Notes: a model not told the origin generated them from the letters alone. DNA of 64,000 bases from Desarmillaria ectypa (GCA_030407005.1 JAUDYN010000008.1:310001-374000); one strand, 5' to 3'. Positions 46,052 through 58,842 are shown, numbered from the stretch's first letter. Numbers and translations: made by a program.

Positions 46052-47257
46052 GGTGAACTTGAGCGAGTTTAAATTGGGTGAAGAGGATGATTGTGGAAGT
46101 GGGAGGAAGAGAAGTGAGGGACTATGAATGCGAACCTGCCCTCCTTATATACCCTGGAGAGTTTGGTCCGTATCCTGGTCAAAATATGATCTTCCCGATC
46201 CTATAGAGCGAGCGCTTAATTTAGACATAAATGATGCAGGCCGACGTCATTTCATTAGAGAACTAAAAATAGGTGCCTCGCAAGGTCTCACGTACCGCCA
46301 CTTCCAGGTTCGGAGCTGGTCGGTGTGGTCCCTTGAAGTTTATTTGTGTGATGATGGCCTGAGGATATCTACTGAATCAGTTTTCTTTGCCTCCATCTCC
46401 GCGAAGATTCCTATACTGTATTTCCTTCTTTTCTCTCATCAACGTGGGTAATTGATTCAATATGGAATGCCAATCAAAACGGACGAATGCTCACCCGCTC
46501 ACACCCCGTTTGATGCAAGAGACCTCAGTAAAGAACCACCGTGGGCTTTTTCTCTTCGGTGGGTTTTGCGTCTAAGGCTCGGAACCTGAACGTTTCTTTA
46601 GTGCAGGAAACTCAGTTCCTTACTATTTGTAACTTTACACTTTCCTGCAGCTGTTCCCACGCGAGATTACTTGGCCTGTCGAAAGGGGAATGAGTGGGTC
46701 AAGTCACCCAATCGGCCTGACTCTATGTATAATGCTCGCTTCTTCTCCTTTGTCTTCGGTATCGTCGTCATGTTCACCATTAACATGAGTAGGTCGCTTT
46801 TTAAGTTCATTTCCTGGGTCAAACTAAGGGAGGGCGAGAAGCAAGAGGTGCCATCATCGACTTCTAAAGTATTCTGTCCCTGGTAAGTTAGTCATAATAT
46901 CTCCCAGTTTCATAGTGAGTATAGTAATACTTGTGCAATATTAATGTTGTTTACAGCCGGTAAGTAACAAAGAGGTTGAACTCTATGAAAAGGAACGATA
47001 AAAATACAGACATGTGCTAATAAAAGTAGGCAACAAAAGGGAGTGAATGTGCTATGTGGTACGGCGAGCTCATCCCAAGCCGAGAACGAAATTACATGTG
47101 TATATTTTCGCGGAAGCTACGGCAATTAATGGTATATAGCTGAATATAAACATGATTCAAGGGTCGTGTTTGACTAGTTGATAGTCCGACGCGCATTCCT
47201 GGCATACCACAAAACAGTGAGGGGTCATAAATACCAAGATATATCGCAAGACCTGAC
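46052..47257. other. Intergenic region, no supported gene
   Basis: About 1.2 kb between the Hmp1-like gene and an F-box gene. Plus-strand frames at 46,128-46,451 and 46,671-46,886 have no domain. Upstream sequence of the Hmp1-like gene is probably here. Confidence 0.45.
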
Positions 47258-48474
47258 CTATAGGTCCGACCTCCACAACAACTCGGGACCGACTTCCTCA
47301 TCAATTCTATACATCCCGTCCATGTACGTGATCACCGTCCTTTCAAACTCATGCACAAAAACCACCATCGCTACTGTCGGACAGTATAAGCGTAATTCGC
47401 TCGCGAGTGCCCTAAACGCCGCCAGGGTCGACGGAACTGGCTGCCACCCAGACACCTCCACCTCGATGCAGTCAAGCCTCGGAAGCCTCATGAGCATCCC
47501 ATAAAATTGTAACCTCTTCATCGAATACAAATGTAACCGTCAAAAAACGAAACTCAAAGGGCGAAAGAGGTCCTGACCTCTCGGCCAGCTATGGGCAAAG
47601 CTAGAGTGCCTAAATATCGAAGCTGATGCGATGCCGTGGACATGCTGACAATAGTGCTGAGTAGCTCGACCGAGAACGACTCGGCATACGTCGAATCTGC
47701 TATATCCAACGAGCGGAGTTGGGCGGTAGATAATTGGATTTTAGAAAACAAATTCGTCATTTCGATTCTCTTCGCGTCGGGGTCTGAGCGTGAGAAACAC
47801 GTTTTAAGACGTATGAGAGGGCGTCGAGGCGCCAGGGCGGCAGCGGCCTCGGTGAAAGTGCATTCTAGAGTAGCCAATTTCGGAAGCGAGTTGGCAGAGA
47901 GAGGGGAGGTAGTGGATGGTGGAGCGACAGACGCATCCATGAGAGAGTCATTGTAGTCTATGATGTACAGATCGTCGAGATCCACTTGGGTCTCTAAGAA
48001 CTTGACAAGATGCACGTCCCAGTTGAGATCACAATGGAAGCTCCGGAGATGAAATGGACAGTTGTCGAGAATCCAGGTGTTTGATGATGGAACGTCATGG
48101 CCAATATGAATATTGAGATACCGTAGCCGCGAAAGTTTTCGGAATGCGAGAGAGATGGTCGTCCAGTACCCCTGCGGAAGCACTTGGTCTTGTGAGAATG
48201 TCACTTCCTCCTCCTCCTCCTCTTCACTTCCATTCTCTGAGGACGATCCAGCATGCAAGGTGAGGGCATCCACATACGCAGCGACGCGCGGTTGATTCGT
48301 TAGAGTGGCACAAAGAATCATCGTCGTTTCGACATCCTGCATGTACAACGTGTTATAAAGGGCACGTTCCGCGGCATACTGAAAACCTTTCGAGACCCTG
48401 CACAAAGCCACTACATCAGCACGACTTCCAACATTTTTAACTATGTTGCGATAAGCTTCCAATGACAAGCACAT
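47258..48474 (-). CDS. F-box-like protein with a poly-Glu tract
   Basis: Two exons (48474-47578 and 47515-47258) sum to 1,155 bases, 384 residues. The start MCLSLEAYRNIVKNVGSRAD is followed by VVALCRVSKGFQYAAERALY, a typical diverged F-box opening. A run of Glu (GSEEEEEEEVTF) encoded by a CTC-repeat tract on the plus strand (about 48,207-48,225) interrupts the LRR-like region. The last exon ends ELRLYCPTVAMVVFVHEFER, matching the other F-box protein at 32.4-33.6 kb. The frame is open further upstream to 48,696, so a 5' exon may add the true N-terminus. It would be an SCF adaptor; the target is unknown. Confidence 0.75.
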
Positions 48475-48699
48475 GCACTGACGAGCATAACCTATTAAAG
48501 AAAAAATTAGCATCAGACAGTGAAAAAAACGCGTGCAACTCACGGTCTCCCGGTACGGGAGTGGACTTTGGAATGAACGAGAGTTGAATAAAATTCTGCA
48601 GAGTGTAGAGGAACAAAAACGCGAAAGACTCAAGGACTGGAGCCGCCCAGAGTCGGCCATCAATGGAACAACGCGAAGCATACGGCGAGAACTCACCCG

Positions 48700-49992
48700 G
48701 AATAAACTGTAGTGAAATCGTTATGAGGAGATAAAGAACGTAGGTTATTAGTCTCCGCGTTGTGGGACAATGTTGTAATCGGAAATATATCACCTCACGG
48801 GCTATGATAGACCCTTCATTTATAGGTTCTATCACCGTGGAAAACAACGCGGAGGCATTTCGGAACCTAGGGGGAGATCTCCGGGGACGCGTTTTAGTTC
48901 CGTAAAAATTCACATCCCTATCTCTGCTTCAATGAGTAAACGCTAAAAGCCCATGGGATATGTATCCCCTGCTGATGAAAATCGAAGACCATCAGGTACT
49001 AGTTACTCGACCACGCGAAAACCATGTGGGACTAAAATCGGCATTCTCGGTCTGGGTTTCTTGACGACGACGACGACCAACAGGCATGTCGCCATTGTAT
49101 CAGCTTTCCAGAGGTGTCGAAGAGGACGCCGGCGGTTATAGAGAGGCGAACTCAGAAAGCTGGACAGTCGAAGTGGGAAGATGCTTCCTGAAAGGCTGCA
49201 CGGTTACTCATGATCCGCAGGCATCCGGAGTGGACGTGAACAGTAGACATGTCCTGTCCGTATACAGCCTAAGCAGGATATTGGGATACGTACGTTCCGC
49301 AGCGTGACCAAAACTATGCAGTCAGAACTTAGAATCTCGGGGGAATTGGCGGCTCCAGGCGCAAGGACCGGTGCACAATAAGGCAGAAGCAGGCGGGACC
49401 ATTGTCAGATGCGCCACTTCTCGTACACAGTCTCCCGGTCCCAATTTGCGTGCTTAAAAAGCGCTGGACTTTCCCAGAGGTGTGCGAGAGTACGGGCAGC
49501 AGCCATCCTCATCTAATATCGTTTCAATGTTGACAAGCTAGATATGAGAGAAACTACTTAGGATAAATTGACATGTTTCCGCACAGCCTCAATCTAATGA
49601 GGAAAGAGCACGCACGAGAGACAAAGCAGATTGACAATAGACAACAACTTCCATGTTCAGATTGACAACAGAAATCTGGGGTACTTCGGTAAAGAATAGA
49701 AACCGAGAAGGGAGCTTGAATTATATGCACGCGGGAAAGGTTCTGGACCACTTTGACAATTATCATCATCAGGTGAAGCGACTGAATTGAAGTACATCGA
49801 GTTCTCTATTTATCAACTCTGGGTTGTCCAGGGTTAGACGCTGTCGAAGACCAGAGCACGACCGCATACTTTGAGATTGAAAAGTCCAGACCCATGGTAT
49901 CTTATTAATATACAAAGAGACAGATATACTAGGCACCGCCATGTGAGATCCCTACACCAATGATGTCAATAGAATTGTTACTCACTGATACA
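48700..49992. other. Intergenic region, no supported gene
   Basis: About 1.3 kb between the F-box gene and the AP-2 sigma gene. A minus-strand frame at 48,437-48,913 overlaps the 5' part of the F-box gene and seems to be a shadow or its untranslated leader. A plus-strand (GAC)n tract lies at about 49,065. Confidence 0.45.
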
Positions 49993-50678
49993 CTACTCTA
50001 GTTTTTCCAACTCCTCCAACCTCGACAGCACAACATCTTTGCTAGTCTCTTCAATCTCTCCGGCCAGGAATATCTCATCAAGTATGGCATACACCTGCAC
50101 GTTTTGAGGGGCTGAATGCGGCGACGTTATGGGTGGGTACACACCTTGTAGAAATTGAACACGAGGTCGAGTTCGCACACATTATCAAAAAATGAATCTG
50201 AAAGGTGCTTTCAGAGTCGCTGCATAAGCCCTGGCAGCGAGCCACGTACCCAGAACTTCAACAAAGAGGTGTATCGCTTCCAGATATGCTAGCTCGTTGT
50301 CGTTGGCGTCCACACAGACACAGAAGAACAGTCCAGCATAACGACGATAAACAATCTTGTAATTTCGGAACTATTCGAGAGCGTCTGAGTACAGTTCGAC
50401 CAAAGGGTAGTACAAAGAGCCCTACCTCTACAAAGTTCGATTGGTACTTCTGGTCCCTAGGTGCCACGAGCCTGTGGACATCGCCGCGTAATCTGACCTA
50501 CACATTGAGGTTGGAGCTTGCGAGTCCGTCCAAGGGCAGCGCACTGACCTTTTCATCATCGTCGTACGGGACATACCACTTCGATAAACGAGTCTTTCCT
50601 TGACGATTCTAGGTGCGATGAGTGCGAGAAATGTGTCGCAGAAGGATGCCATACTTGTACAAGAATGAACCTGATCAT
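49993..50678 (-). CDS. APS2: AP-2 adaptor complex subunit sigma
   Basis: Exon 1 is the tiny MIRFILVQ, then [20 protein letters not shown], a segment with [20 protein letters not shown] and NFVE, then [58 protein letters not shown], and [20 protein letters not shown] to the end ELEKLE. Five or more introns of ordinary size separate these. The order matches the clathrin-adaptor small chain of AP-2, which works in endocytosis at the plasma membrane. The [14 protein letters not shown] and CVDANDN motifs favour AP-2 over AP-1 sigma. Only a short insert near residue 40 looks unusual. Confidence 0.92.
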
Positions 50679-52201
50679 GACGGTGAAACGTCAAGCGGAA
50701 ATATTCGTTCCGGCCCTGAATCAAGTCTTTTGCACAGCCACGGTCGGCCCCTTTGCCATTCAATATTCAAGTTTCTATCGAGGATGTCGTCCTAATAGTC
50801 CGCTCTTCCGACACATATACCTCTCCTTGATCCTAGCCCTAGGCTCTAGACCATTCTTTGATTCTACCTGGATACTAATTTTTTGAGGACCTCCGCTTGC
50901 CTACTATCACGGAGATATCGGCAGTCAAATATCTCCCACAGCAACCTTATTAACACCCAAAAGATGCCATTGATATCGAGCCATATTTTCAGCTCATGGT
51001 GCAACCTCCTGCTTGCCTTATACTCCGTTCAATGCCATTATATAAACTTCTTCTGTCCCAACATGGAGCAGCCATTGACCCTACTTAGTATCTACAACGC
51101 TCGACGAATCTTTCGCTAAAACAGTGATTACATTGACCTTCCAAGCTGTTAATGAGCACGAATAGTGCATCCTTTTGAAGATCATAGCAAAGCTCCAGTC
51201 GATGGAGAACGGCACAAATCAGGGTGCCCCTCACGCTTTTGCAGAGCATATCTGTCGCTCGGAAAAAGGAAGGAAATATATCTCGCAGTCACCGATAGTG
51301 ATTATGGGCTACTGGCGACAGGCTTGATGCTGCGGCCTTCACCGAGTCCGAATTGATGGCTCTCTCTTTGAAATGCATCAAACATCGGTGATATGGACTG
51401 CCTTCACTTTCTTGCGAGTAAGATACTTTGAAGACGTTCACATCCTTTCCTATTTTCCCTTCCCTTGTCGCTTGCAGACCTTAGATCTTGTTCAGGCACG
51501 GCTTCTCCCTACAAGCATGATTAAATCCATACGGGCCCTCAATAATTCCACACTGTTAGACTTCCTTGCTATCATACCCTAAAAGAAGTGTTCTTTCTAA
51601 AGAGGACCCACTCCCAATCTCGTATTCACAGCCTATCTCCGAGTACTATCTCCTGAACAGGTCTTCTTAACATTCATAACTTCTGGATATCGACTCACCA
51701 TTTGGGGACATCTTCGAGGGGTCTTCTAAAGCGTGCGTATTGATTCAACCTGCGACTTCTACACGTGGAAATTTCAGCGACAACTGCCAACCAAAGCTGG
51801 CAGCTACGTTGCTGCCCGTGATAATTGAGGTATGATTTCGAGAGGAATATTACTTCCGATTGTTCCAGCAGTATTCCTAAACGGCGTTAAGGAACGGACC
51901 GATTGGGCCCAGGCGAATTCCTAGTTTTTTTGATATATTGGCATCTGAAATTGGACTTTCATGGCTTGAGGTAATCGGAGAAAGGACTACAATGAGTACT
52001 CATCAAATATTATTCTGGGGTTAAATTTTTTCACCATCCTTAACCAGGCACAATCAATTAATTGCTTGGGTTCATATCTGGATTTATTGACTCAGGTTCC
52101 TTCTGGCTTGAAACACGATGATTGAAACACGAGCTTGGGGTATCAATAGACATCACAAATAGAAATAGGCATGACGAAATGTATAGTATGGTGAGGTTTG
52201 T
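50679..52201. other. Intergenic region, no supported gene
   Basis: About 1.5 kb downstream of no obvious gene on the plus strand. Several plus-strand frames (50,883-51,582) contain no recognisable domain and are probably chance. No terminal repeats were noticed. Confidence 0.4.
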
Positions 52202-54616
52202 TCACATGACGCCAATAATCTCTCCAACGATGCTCTTGAAAGTACCATTCGGGTCAAACCGCTTCCTGACCTCTGCAAATCGGGACAAGCTCTGTACATG
52301 CGTCAGTACCAGTATGAATTAGGTTCAGCAGGCTCACATCCTGATCGAGATTCCTCAAAGCCTGTTCAAATATCGAACGAGTATTCTTGGTCCAATGCGG
52401 ACGGACTGGGAACTGACGAAACATGAGTATCATCTTCGACGAGATCAAGAAGAGTCGTCGCACTTCATTAATAAGCGTAGCAGCCAGGTTCGCATACCTG
52501 TCAACGGTATATTAGCTCAAGACAATGGAATGAAGAAATCGCCTACCATTCCTCGTTATAGCGATGGTGGTCACCCAAGGTTGGCCGGAAGGTTGGGAAG
52601 TCAAACATAATGGCACCCTGTGTACTCTTCAGCTGTGAAGCCGGAAGTTCAACTAAACACCCACCTTCGACCAGTCACCCGGAACTTCACCGACACGTTC
52701 TGTTGTCTGACCGAGAAAGCTATCGAATGGTTTTCCAAACTGTAACCAACGATATCGGAGCCCATACAGCATCTGATGATCAGAAAGCTTACTTTGATGT
52801 TGATACCACTGAATACAAAGATTTAGTCAAGTCGTACTAACGCAAAGCATAGTGAGATATTTACCTTCGATACGTCGAAGTTACGGCTTTGCCATCAGCC
52901 GCTGACTGATCGAACAGTTCACGAACGCGCTTCAGGAGCTGATTGGCTTGGGTAACAGGGACCGCGAATTCTAAAGTCAGACCGTGCAGGCCGTAATCCC
53001 ACTCCGTCTTCTGATTTGGATACAAGCCCCCGATAAGGACGTCATAAGCCGTTCCATAAACAGGCCAGCTTAAAAGAGGTACATCGTATGTTTTCTCTAC
53101 AGAATGGTCAGCGCCTGAAGCGATTTTAGTGACAATGACCACCCACCATGAAAGTTTGGAGCTGTCCAGATGGCGTACAACACGCTCTCACTGAAAAAGT
53201 TGGGAAGGCTGAGGTTTTGGCCAGCGTTGAGTAGGGTAAGTGCAAGGCTTGCTTCGATCTGGGTCAGAGAAAAGGTTGACTAAGATAGGATGAGATACAG
53301 GAACTACACTCCAACCGAGATAACCAACCTGAAAGGCGTCTCCTGGCTGATCGATATCAACGACGCCATACGTTCGAAGATGGAACTTTTTCAACCCTAT
53401 CGATACCAAAAGATGTTGGTACCGCGGCAACAGTTAGATGAAGACGCGATACCTGGCCACCACTGCATTTGTGTCAGCGCCGATCCTGTTTCACAAGGTA
53501 AACAAGACAAACCCAGTAGTTTGCAGTCACATAGGGAGAAATTTGGGCGTATATATCCCCGTTCAAGACGTCGTCCTCGTCTAAGATGGTCTGATTCGCA
53601 TATACTTTGTAATCTGAGACGACCGCGATCTCCACTCGAGCGATGACTCCGAGCAATCCGAGAGATGTGGTGGCGGCCAGCCAGGTATCGTTAGTTTGGT
53701 CCTTCTCAAGATGGACAAGGTCACCTATTCAATAATATGGTCAGCGCCGTCACCTACCGAGCTAACTTTAAATAGGAACCATGTCCATTGATGATATCTA
53801 AGGCCACCGCAGCACTAGACACCTGAGAGTCTTCACGTAAGGAGGATCGGTGGGCGCCCATAGCAATGGCGCCGGCTATTAAAACATAAGAACGTCACCG
53901 GAATAGATCGAGGCTGAATGAACTCCCACCGATGGTAATGTTCCAATTCACTGCAGAAGATGTAGATAAAAACCACCGAGACTTTAGTACGGAACACAGG
54001 ACTAACCAAGAGTATATCCCAGTGCCGCACCGCGTTCATGTAGCCATTCCGCCCTACGAGGGGGTTATAGTAAGAAGAATGTGGTCCAATGTTAGACTCA
54101 CAATTGTGGAAACGTGACGCCGGCCTCGACAACCACACTTCCGACACCATCTGTTAACTGGAGATCAGAGATGCCGTTAACAGCGTCGGTTTTAATAATA
54201 ATTGTCGTAGGGTCGTCTGAACACATTGTATCATCTAGCACCGAAATGAATTCTCAGAAGAAAGACCTCATTGTGACGCCAGTAAGTGGGACGCACACCA
54301 CATATGTCCATTCTATGAAACTGGGGAATAGTGAAATCTAGATTGTCAAAGCAAGCCAACTTACGCCACTCGCTCGCACCGGAACGCCGTTAGCACTGGC
54401 ATTCTTGACAATGTTGATCATCTCATCAACCGTCGAAGGCCGGTAGACTTGTGAAACAGCATTGCAAGCGGGAAACCCGGGTCCATCGAAGGTATTGTAA
54501 GGCTCAGCTAGTGCGAGAGATAAATTTTTGGGGGAAGGAGGTGCAGAGAATACGGCAACGTTACCAGCGACCAAGGAGAGAAGGGAGAGGGTGAAAATAT
54601 GCTTCAGGCTCAGCAT
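52202..54616 (-). CDS. Secreted FAD-linked oxidase (VAO family)
   Basis: The start ATG at 54,616 opens a signal peptide (MLSLKHIFTLSLLSLVAG). The FAD-binding half has RPSTVDEMINIVKNASANGV and PVRASGVGHMWYDTMCSDD, the latter with a likely flavin-linking histidine, across an intron. Later exons give AGAIAMGAHRSSLREDSQVS, LGLLGVIARVEIAVVSDYKV, SPYVTANYWWWPGLKKFHLR, and STFSLTQIEASLALTLLNAG, ending RFDPNGTFKSIVGEIIGVM at 52,202. About ten short introns all rejoin without breaks. The NYWWWPGLKKF region resembles D-arabinono-1,4-lactone and xylitol oxidase-like fungal proteins. The substrate is unknown. It is the second secreted flavin oxidase in the window, not closely similar to the one at 1.1 kb. 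Confidence 0.87.
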
Positions 54617-55446
54617 TGTCGGACACAGGAATGCGAGACAATTGACAAGGCTGTTAAATGGCCTCTTTGCTGCTATGACACATGATACCAAGGACATCTG
54701 TCTGTATTCCCGAGGAACCGCTGCATGCTCTGGTGAGGATCAACTGGTCTATGAGCATGTGGTTAACTGAATTGTTACGAAAGGCCGCGTGAAGGTGTCG
54801 ACTGGACGATGAATCACTTTCCTCTGGCTGCTTGGTCCGTCCTGGCTCATTGCAGCTAGACAAAGAAGAGAGAACTGTGCATCGCCAATAGAGCGGCAGA
54901 GACGAGAGAAACCTGCTGCCTGTCTAGTTGAAGCATGGAAACAGGGTGCTTTGAGACTGTAGTGCTCCGCGGGTACCTTGTGATCAGTCACAGAATCACA
55001 GGGTTTCCCCCAGCTGGCAGGCATATTACAAGAAGCCTCGCAGATGGTTCGAAATGTGTACCTGCTGTTCCATTAACCTGGGATATTAATGAGATGGTTG
55101 TTACTTGTTTTTCTCGCACAATATGACTACTCCCGTGATGCTGACTTTGATGATCAGATTCTGTATTGAAAAGGTCCCGAAAAACGTGGGATGTCTTTGG
55201 TCCTTTATTGTATCGTTCGTGACTTGAAAGAAGAACGGGGCTGCAGTTTCGTACGCAAGTACTCTTCCAGGTCTCATTGCTGTATCTTGATGAACGGTTC
55301 AGTTCAACAAAGTTGAAGAACCAGATTCGGATTGAGATGAGAAAAGCGGTACAGTGGCTGTGCTGTCGCTGCCTAAACGGGAATTCAGGCAATGCCGGCC
55401 ACGACACACGCTTAGTTTCCGACCACCAGGACAAATTGCCGAAAGT
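54617..55446. other. Divergent promoter region, no gene
   Basis: About 830 bases between the starts of two divergent genes. A 218-residue minus-strand frame at 54,988-55,644 overlaps the start of the ArfGAP gene, has no signature and is probably chance. Confidence 0.45.
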
Positions 55447-57004
55447 ATGGCAGAGCCAACAAAACAGGAAACAGAGCAGGTATTCAAGGTCCTTAGAGCG
55501 CAGAAAGGCAACAAGGTCCGTTAAGATTGTCAGATACGATGCCAGGAGTTGACTGAGAAATAGGCTTGCTTTGACTGCAATGCGCGTAACCCGACATGGT
55601 CCAGCGTTACTTTTGCCGTATATCTGTTTAGATTGCTCCAGCAACCACAGAAATATGGGCGTACATATTTCGTTCGTTCGGTGCGGTTCTCTTCGTATCA
55701 GGAGCCGTAAGCGACCGCTGATGGCCGGCCTAGGTCGACGAACCTCGATTCGTGGCAGCTAGCGCAGCTTAGGAACATGAAAGTAGGAGGAAATGCATTT
55801 GCGACGGAATTCTTCACAAAGCACGGCGGCGCGTCCCTCTTGAACGATGCTGATTCCAAGAAAAAATACTCGAGTCGCGTCGCAGAGCTGTATAAAGAGG
55901 AGTTGGCGAAGCGGGTGAAGGACGATATTGCTAGGTTCGAGGCCTTTCAAAAGTACAGACTATTGTCGCTCACTCAGGAGCAGATTTCCGCATGGGATCG
56001 TCGTCGATGGCGTCGAAAATGCTGCTACCTCCACGCCGAAAGAGCAGACAGAGGATGATTTTTTCGAATCATGGTCGAAGCCTTCAACACCCAGGCCATC
56101 TGCACCTACCACACCCAGAGTTTCCACACCACCTATCATCGGTCGTACGCCTTCTCCTGCACAACCAGTACCAGTGGCGAGTTCATCTGCTCCTCGAACA
56201 ATCACGTCATCTGCTGCCAGTCGCACCAATAAATTAGGCAGCTCCCGACTCAACTCTGCATCGTCCACGTCCTCTGCTTCATCTGCTGCGAAAAAGTCCA
56301 AACTTGGACTTGGAGCTTCCAAAGCGAAACCGGTCGATTTCGCTGAAGCAGAACGGAAGGCCCTCGAAGAGGCGGAAAGAATCAAGCAGCTTGGTTATGA
56401 CCGGCAGCGAGAAGAAGAAGAAGAAAAAGCTAGGAAAGAAGCTGCCGTTGCTAAAACTGCCCTGGAGATAGGCCCCAAGAAGGGGACTGGTTCTACCACC
56501 ACTACAATGAAGAAGCCCAACCCTGCAGCGGAAGCGCAGAAGGCTGCAGTTTTCCCAAGACTTGGTTTTGGTGCCGTGCCTGGTACGGCCGCTGCAAGTC
56601 TCACTGCTGCTGCCGACTCCTCACGACCCAGTACCGCTTCGCTTGCTGACGACTCTCCCACCACTGCCCGTGATAAGTTTGGGAATCAAAAAGCGATTTC
56701 TTCTGATATGTTTTTTGGGCGGAACTCGTATGATCCGGCGGTCGTCAGCGAAGCCCAGACGCGGTTGCAGTCCTTCCAAGGTGCGACGTCTATCTCGTCG
56801 AACCAGTATTTTGGCCGTGAAGATGAAGAGGATATGGGTATGGGTCGGAGGGGTGATGAAGGACTACTCGGAGATGGTAGTCTCGCGGGCCTAGAAGTCG
56901 CCGCGCGTGATGCTCTCAACCGTGTTCTAGCAAATCCCGACGTGCAAAATGTCGGTGAGAGCATCCGAACGGGTGCTCTGAAGGTACGGAACCTCGTTCC
57001 CTGA
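55447..57004 (+). CDS. GLO3: GLO3-type ArfGAP, with a 2-bp frameshift
   Basis: The start MAEPTKQETEQVFKVLRAQK leads, after an intron, into the ArfGAP zinc finger CFDCNARNPTWSSVTFAV, then YICLDCSSNHRNMGVHISFV, which sits in another frame. The break is at GTATATC (55618-55624): the frame closes if one more TA unit is present. The exons 55447-55515, 55564-55680, 55734-55934 and 55984-57004 sum to 1,408 bases, two short of 470 codons. The second exon should end in phase 2 but is two bases short. The rest is a normal GLO3: MKVGGNAFATEFFTKHGG, an Ala/Ser/Pro-rich and coiled-coil middle, and the C-terminal ISSDMFFGRNSYDP and ISSNQYFGRED motifs. The protein stimulates GTP hydrolysis by Arf1 in COPI retrograde transport. 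Assembly error or a real slippage allele cannot be told apart. Confidence 0.88.
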
Positions 57005-58250
57005 GTAAGCGTTCTATTGTATCTGATGCTTATGTTTGCCAGCTGTCCGATTACTTAGCTCAAATGTCTGAGAGAGGCTGAATGGAGTTGTTGTTGCGTG
57101 CTTCGTATTTTCCTTTTGGATGGTCTTATTACGCATTTGCATCACTCATACGATGGAAATGTCAGCGTCAATGAATACATGTCTCCTGGACCTGGTCAGC
57201 ATTTAAAACATCTTGCTGTGTTCGATAGGACTACCTCATTGAATGCGAGGAGCGGATCTCGAGTACATTAACCTCCACCTCGTCTACCTCGCTCGAGTCT
57301 TGGCGTCCGTGTCAGTGCGAGTCATGGCCTCGTGTTGAGAAAATTCGAATTCTATCCTGCGTGAAACCATGTCTTTTGATTGGTCTTTGCAGGCTGCCGA
57401 ACGAATCTGCAGGAGAACCGGCCAGAATGTGCGAGCGTAATGTACGCAGAGTGCGTCGCCATTGTTCTGGTTGCTGTCAAAGCCAACGTGTTTTCCGTTC
57501 AACGTCAAAATCTCCGCTGAGCCTATTTCCTGGATAACAATGAACTTGTTCCTTTCAGACGCGTCGAGGTATTTCCTGACAGCCGTGGTATCATTGAACG
57601 TACTGCCTTGATAAGGATGGCGAGGTCCGGCCTTACGCCTGGAGCCGTGTCTACAGTCACCAATTTTTGCAACTTACGAGCTCATCCTAAGGGGCACCAG
57701 CTAAACAATCCCAATGCACGCCTGTATTTGCACACAATAACTTTATCTCAAGGTATCACGATGCGAGAACGTGATTGTGGGGTTCGTGTCCTTCTGCTTC
57801 CTAGTGTTTTGTGGAGTTCAAATTAACTCATCCCGTTGTTATATTCTTCAGGGTAGATGCTACCGCTTACCCAAAAGGTATTTTCAAAGAGCCGCAGTGG
57901 TGGACTCTGAAATCTTTCACGGCATCGTTGATAAGGACGTGGAATTTCATCTTTGACTTCCCCCCTCTTCCCCCTCCAAGTGCTTAATCTATTACTGCCG
58001 CAATTATCAGTAAGGCGTGTTTTTCGACCGTCTTTGTCGTCGGTGAACAGTAATAAATTCGATGATGATATCCACATGTTTACTTCATGTAGTTCGAGAA
58101 CGGCGGCTGGCTCTAGAAAACTCTCTGGGCTCTCATTGGCGATTCAGTCAAGGTCCTAGCGGAGTCTGGTGTGGAGTGGCCACGTGGTCGAACCTTCCTT
58201 CGAGCGTCCTAGGTCTCGACGTAGAGCTCTGCTGCGTCGCCACAAACGAT
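57005..58250. other. Intergenic region with one possible coding exon
   Basis: About 1.2 kb. On the minus strand from about 57,640 to 57,490 a frame reads STFNDTTAVRKYLDASERNK, then FIVIQEIGSAEILTLNGKHV and GFDSNQNNGDAL, with a following gtacat donor and ctgcag acceptor. The protein-like composition suggests a real exon or relic, but no start, stop or family could be defined. The remainder shows nothing. Confidence 0.4.
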
Positions 58251-58842
58251 ATGGCCATCTCAAACTCCGAAACCTTCAAGTTCCGTAGGTCTTTCCCCAG
58301 CTTCATCCTTTACCCCCGGCTCAGTATCGTCCGTACAAGTTCTCTCTGATGTAACATGCAAGCCAATAACAAGGCAGCAAACAATACCGTTACGCCATTC
58401 CGTGCTTTGGCCTGAAGAAAATGCCATCAAAGTCATACTCCCGGAAGACGAACTAGGTTGGCATTTTGGTGCCTTCATACCGTCCCGTATAGAACCTATT
58501 GCCGTCATCTCCCTTTTCTCTGAATCGGTTCCCATGAATCCCATCGGTAGTACTCTGGATCGGCTCGCTACCGATGTCCCTGAAAAGGGCGTGGCTACAC
58601 GATTCCGAAAATTTGCTTGCGATCCTTTGTTTCAAGGATGCGGAATCGGAACGAAACTGCTGACATACGTGTTTCAGTTCGCGCGCTTAAAATTGCATGC
58701 GAGGGTGGTATGGTGTGATGCAAGGGTGTCTGCATCCACTTGGTATAGGAAGCGGTCGATGGTTTCATTTGGGGATTCGTTTTTTAAGGGAGCTGTGGAG
58801 TATGTTCGCATGAGAATTGATCTTGAACCGCTGACACCTTGA
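58251..58842 (+). CDS. GNAT-family N-acetyltransferase
   Basis: Two exons (58251-58284 and 58325-58842) sum to 552 bases, 183 residues, after removal of a 40-base intron (gtaggt..ctcag). The start reads MAISNSETFKF. The body has PLRHSVLWPEENAIKVILPE, LGWHFGAFIPSRIEPIAVIS, then the acetyl-CoA-binding motif FACDPLFQGCGIGTKLLTYV, with the Q/R-x-x-G-x-G/A pattern as QGCGIG, and ends with YRKRSMVSFGDSFFKGAVEY. Small cytosolic GNAT enzymes acetylate amines or amino acids; the substrate is not known. The frame is also open from an ATG at 58,402, giving a shorter product, but the longer start keeps the conserved LRHSVLWP. Confidence 0.85.

Noticed and set aside
48437..48913. 158-residue minus-strand frame upstream of the F-box gene
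   Set aside because: It overlaps the F-box coding start in another frame and shows no domain; more likely untranslated leader or shadow.
54988..55644. 218-residue minus-strand frame
   Set aside because: It overlaps the start of GLO3, has no domain or signal, and its composition is what an antisense shadow would give.
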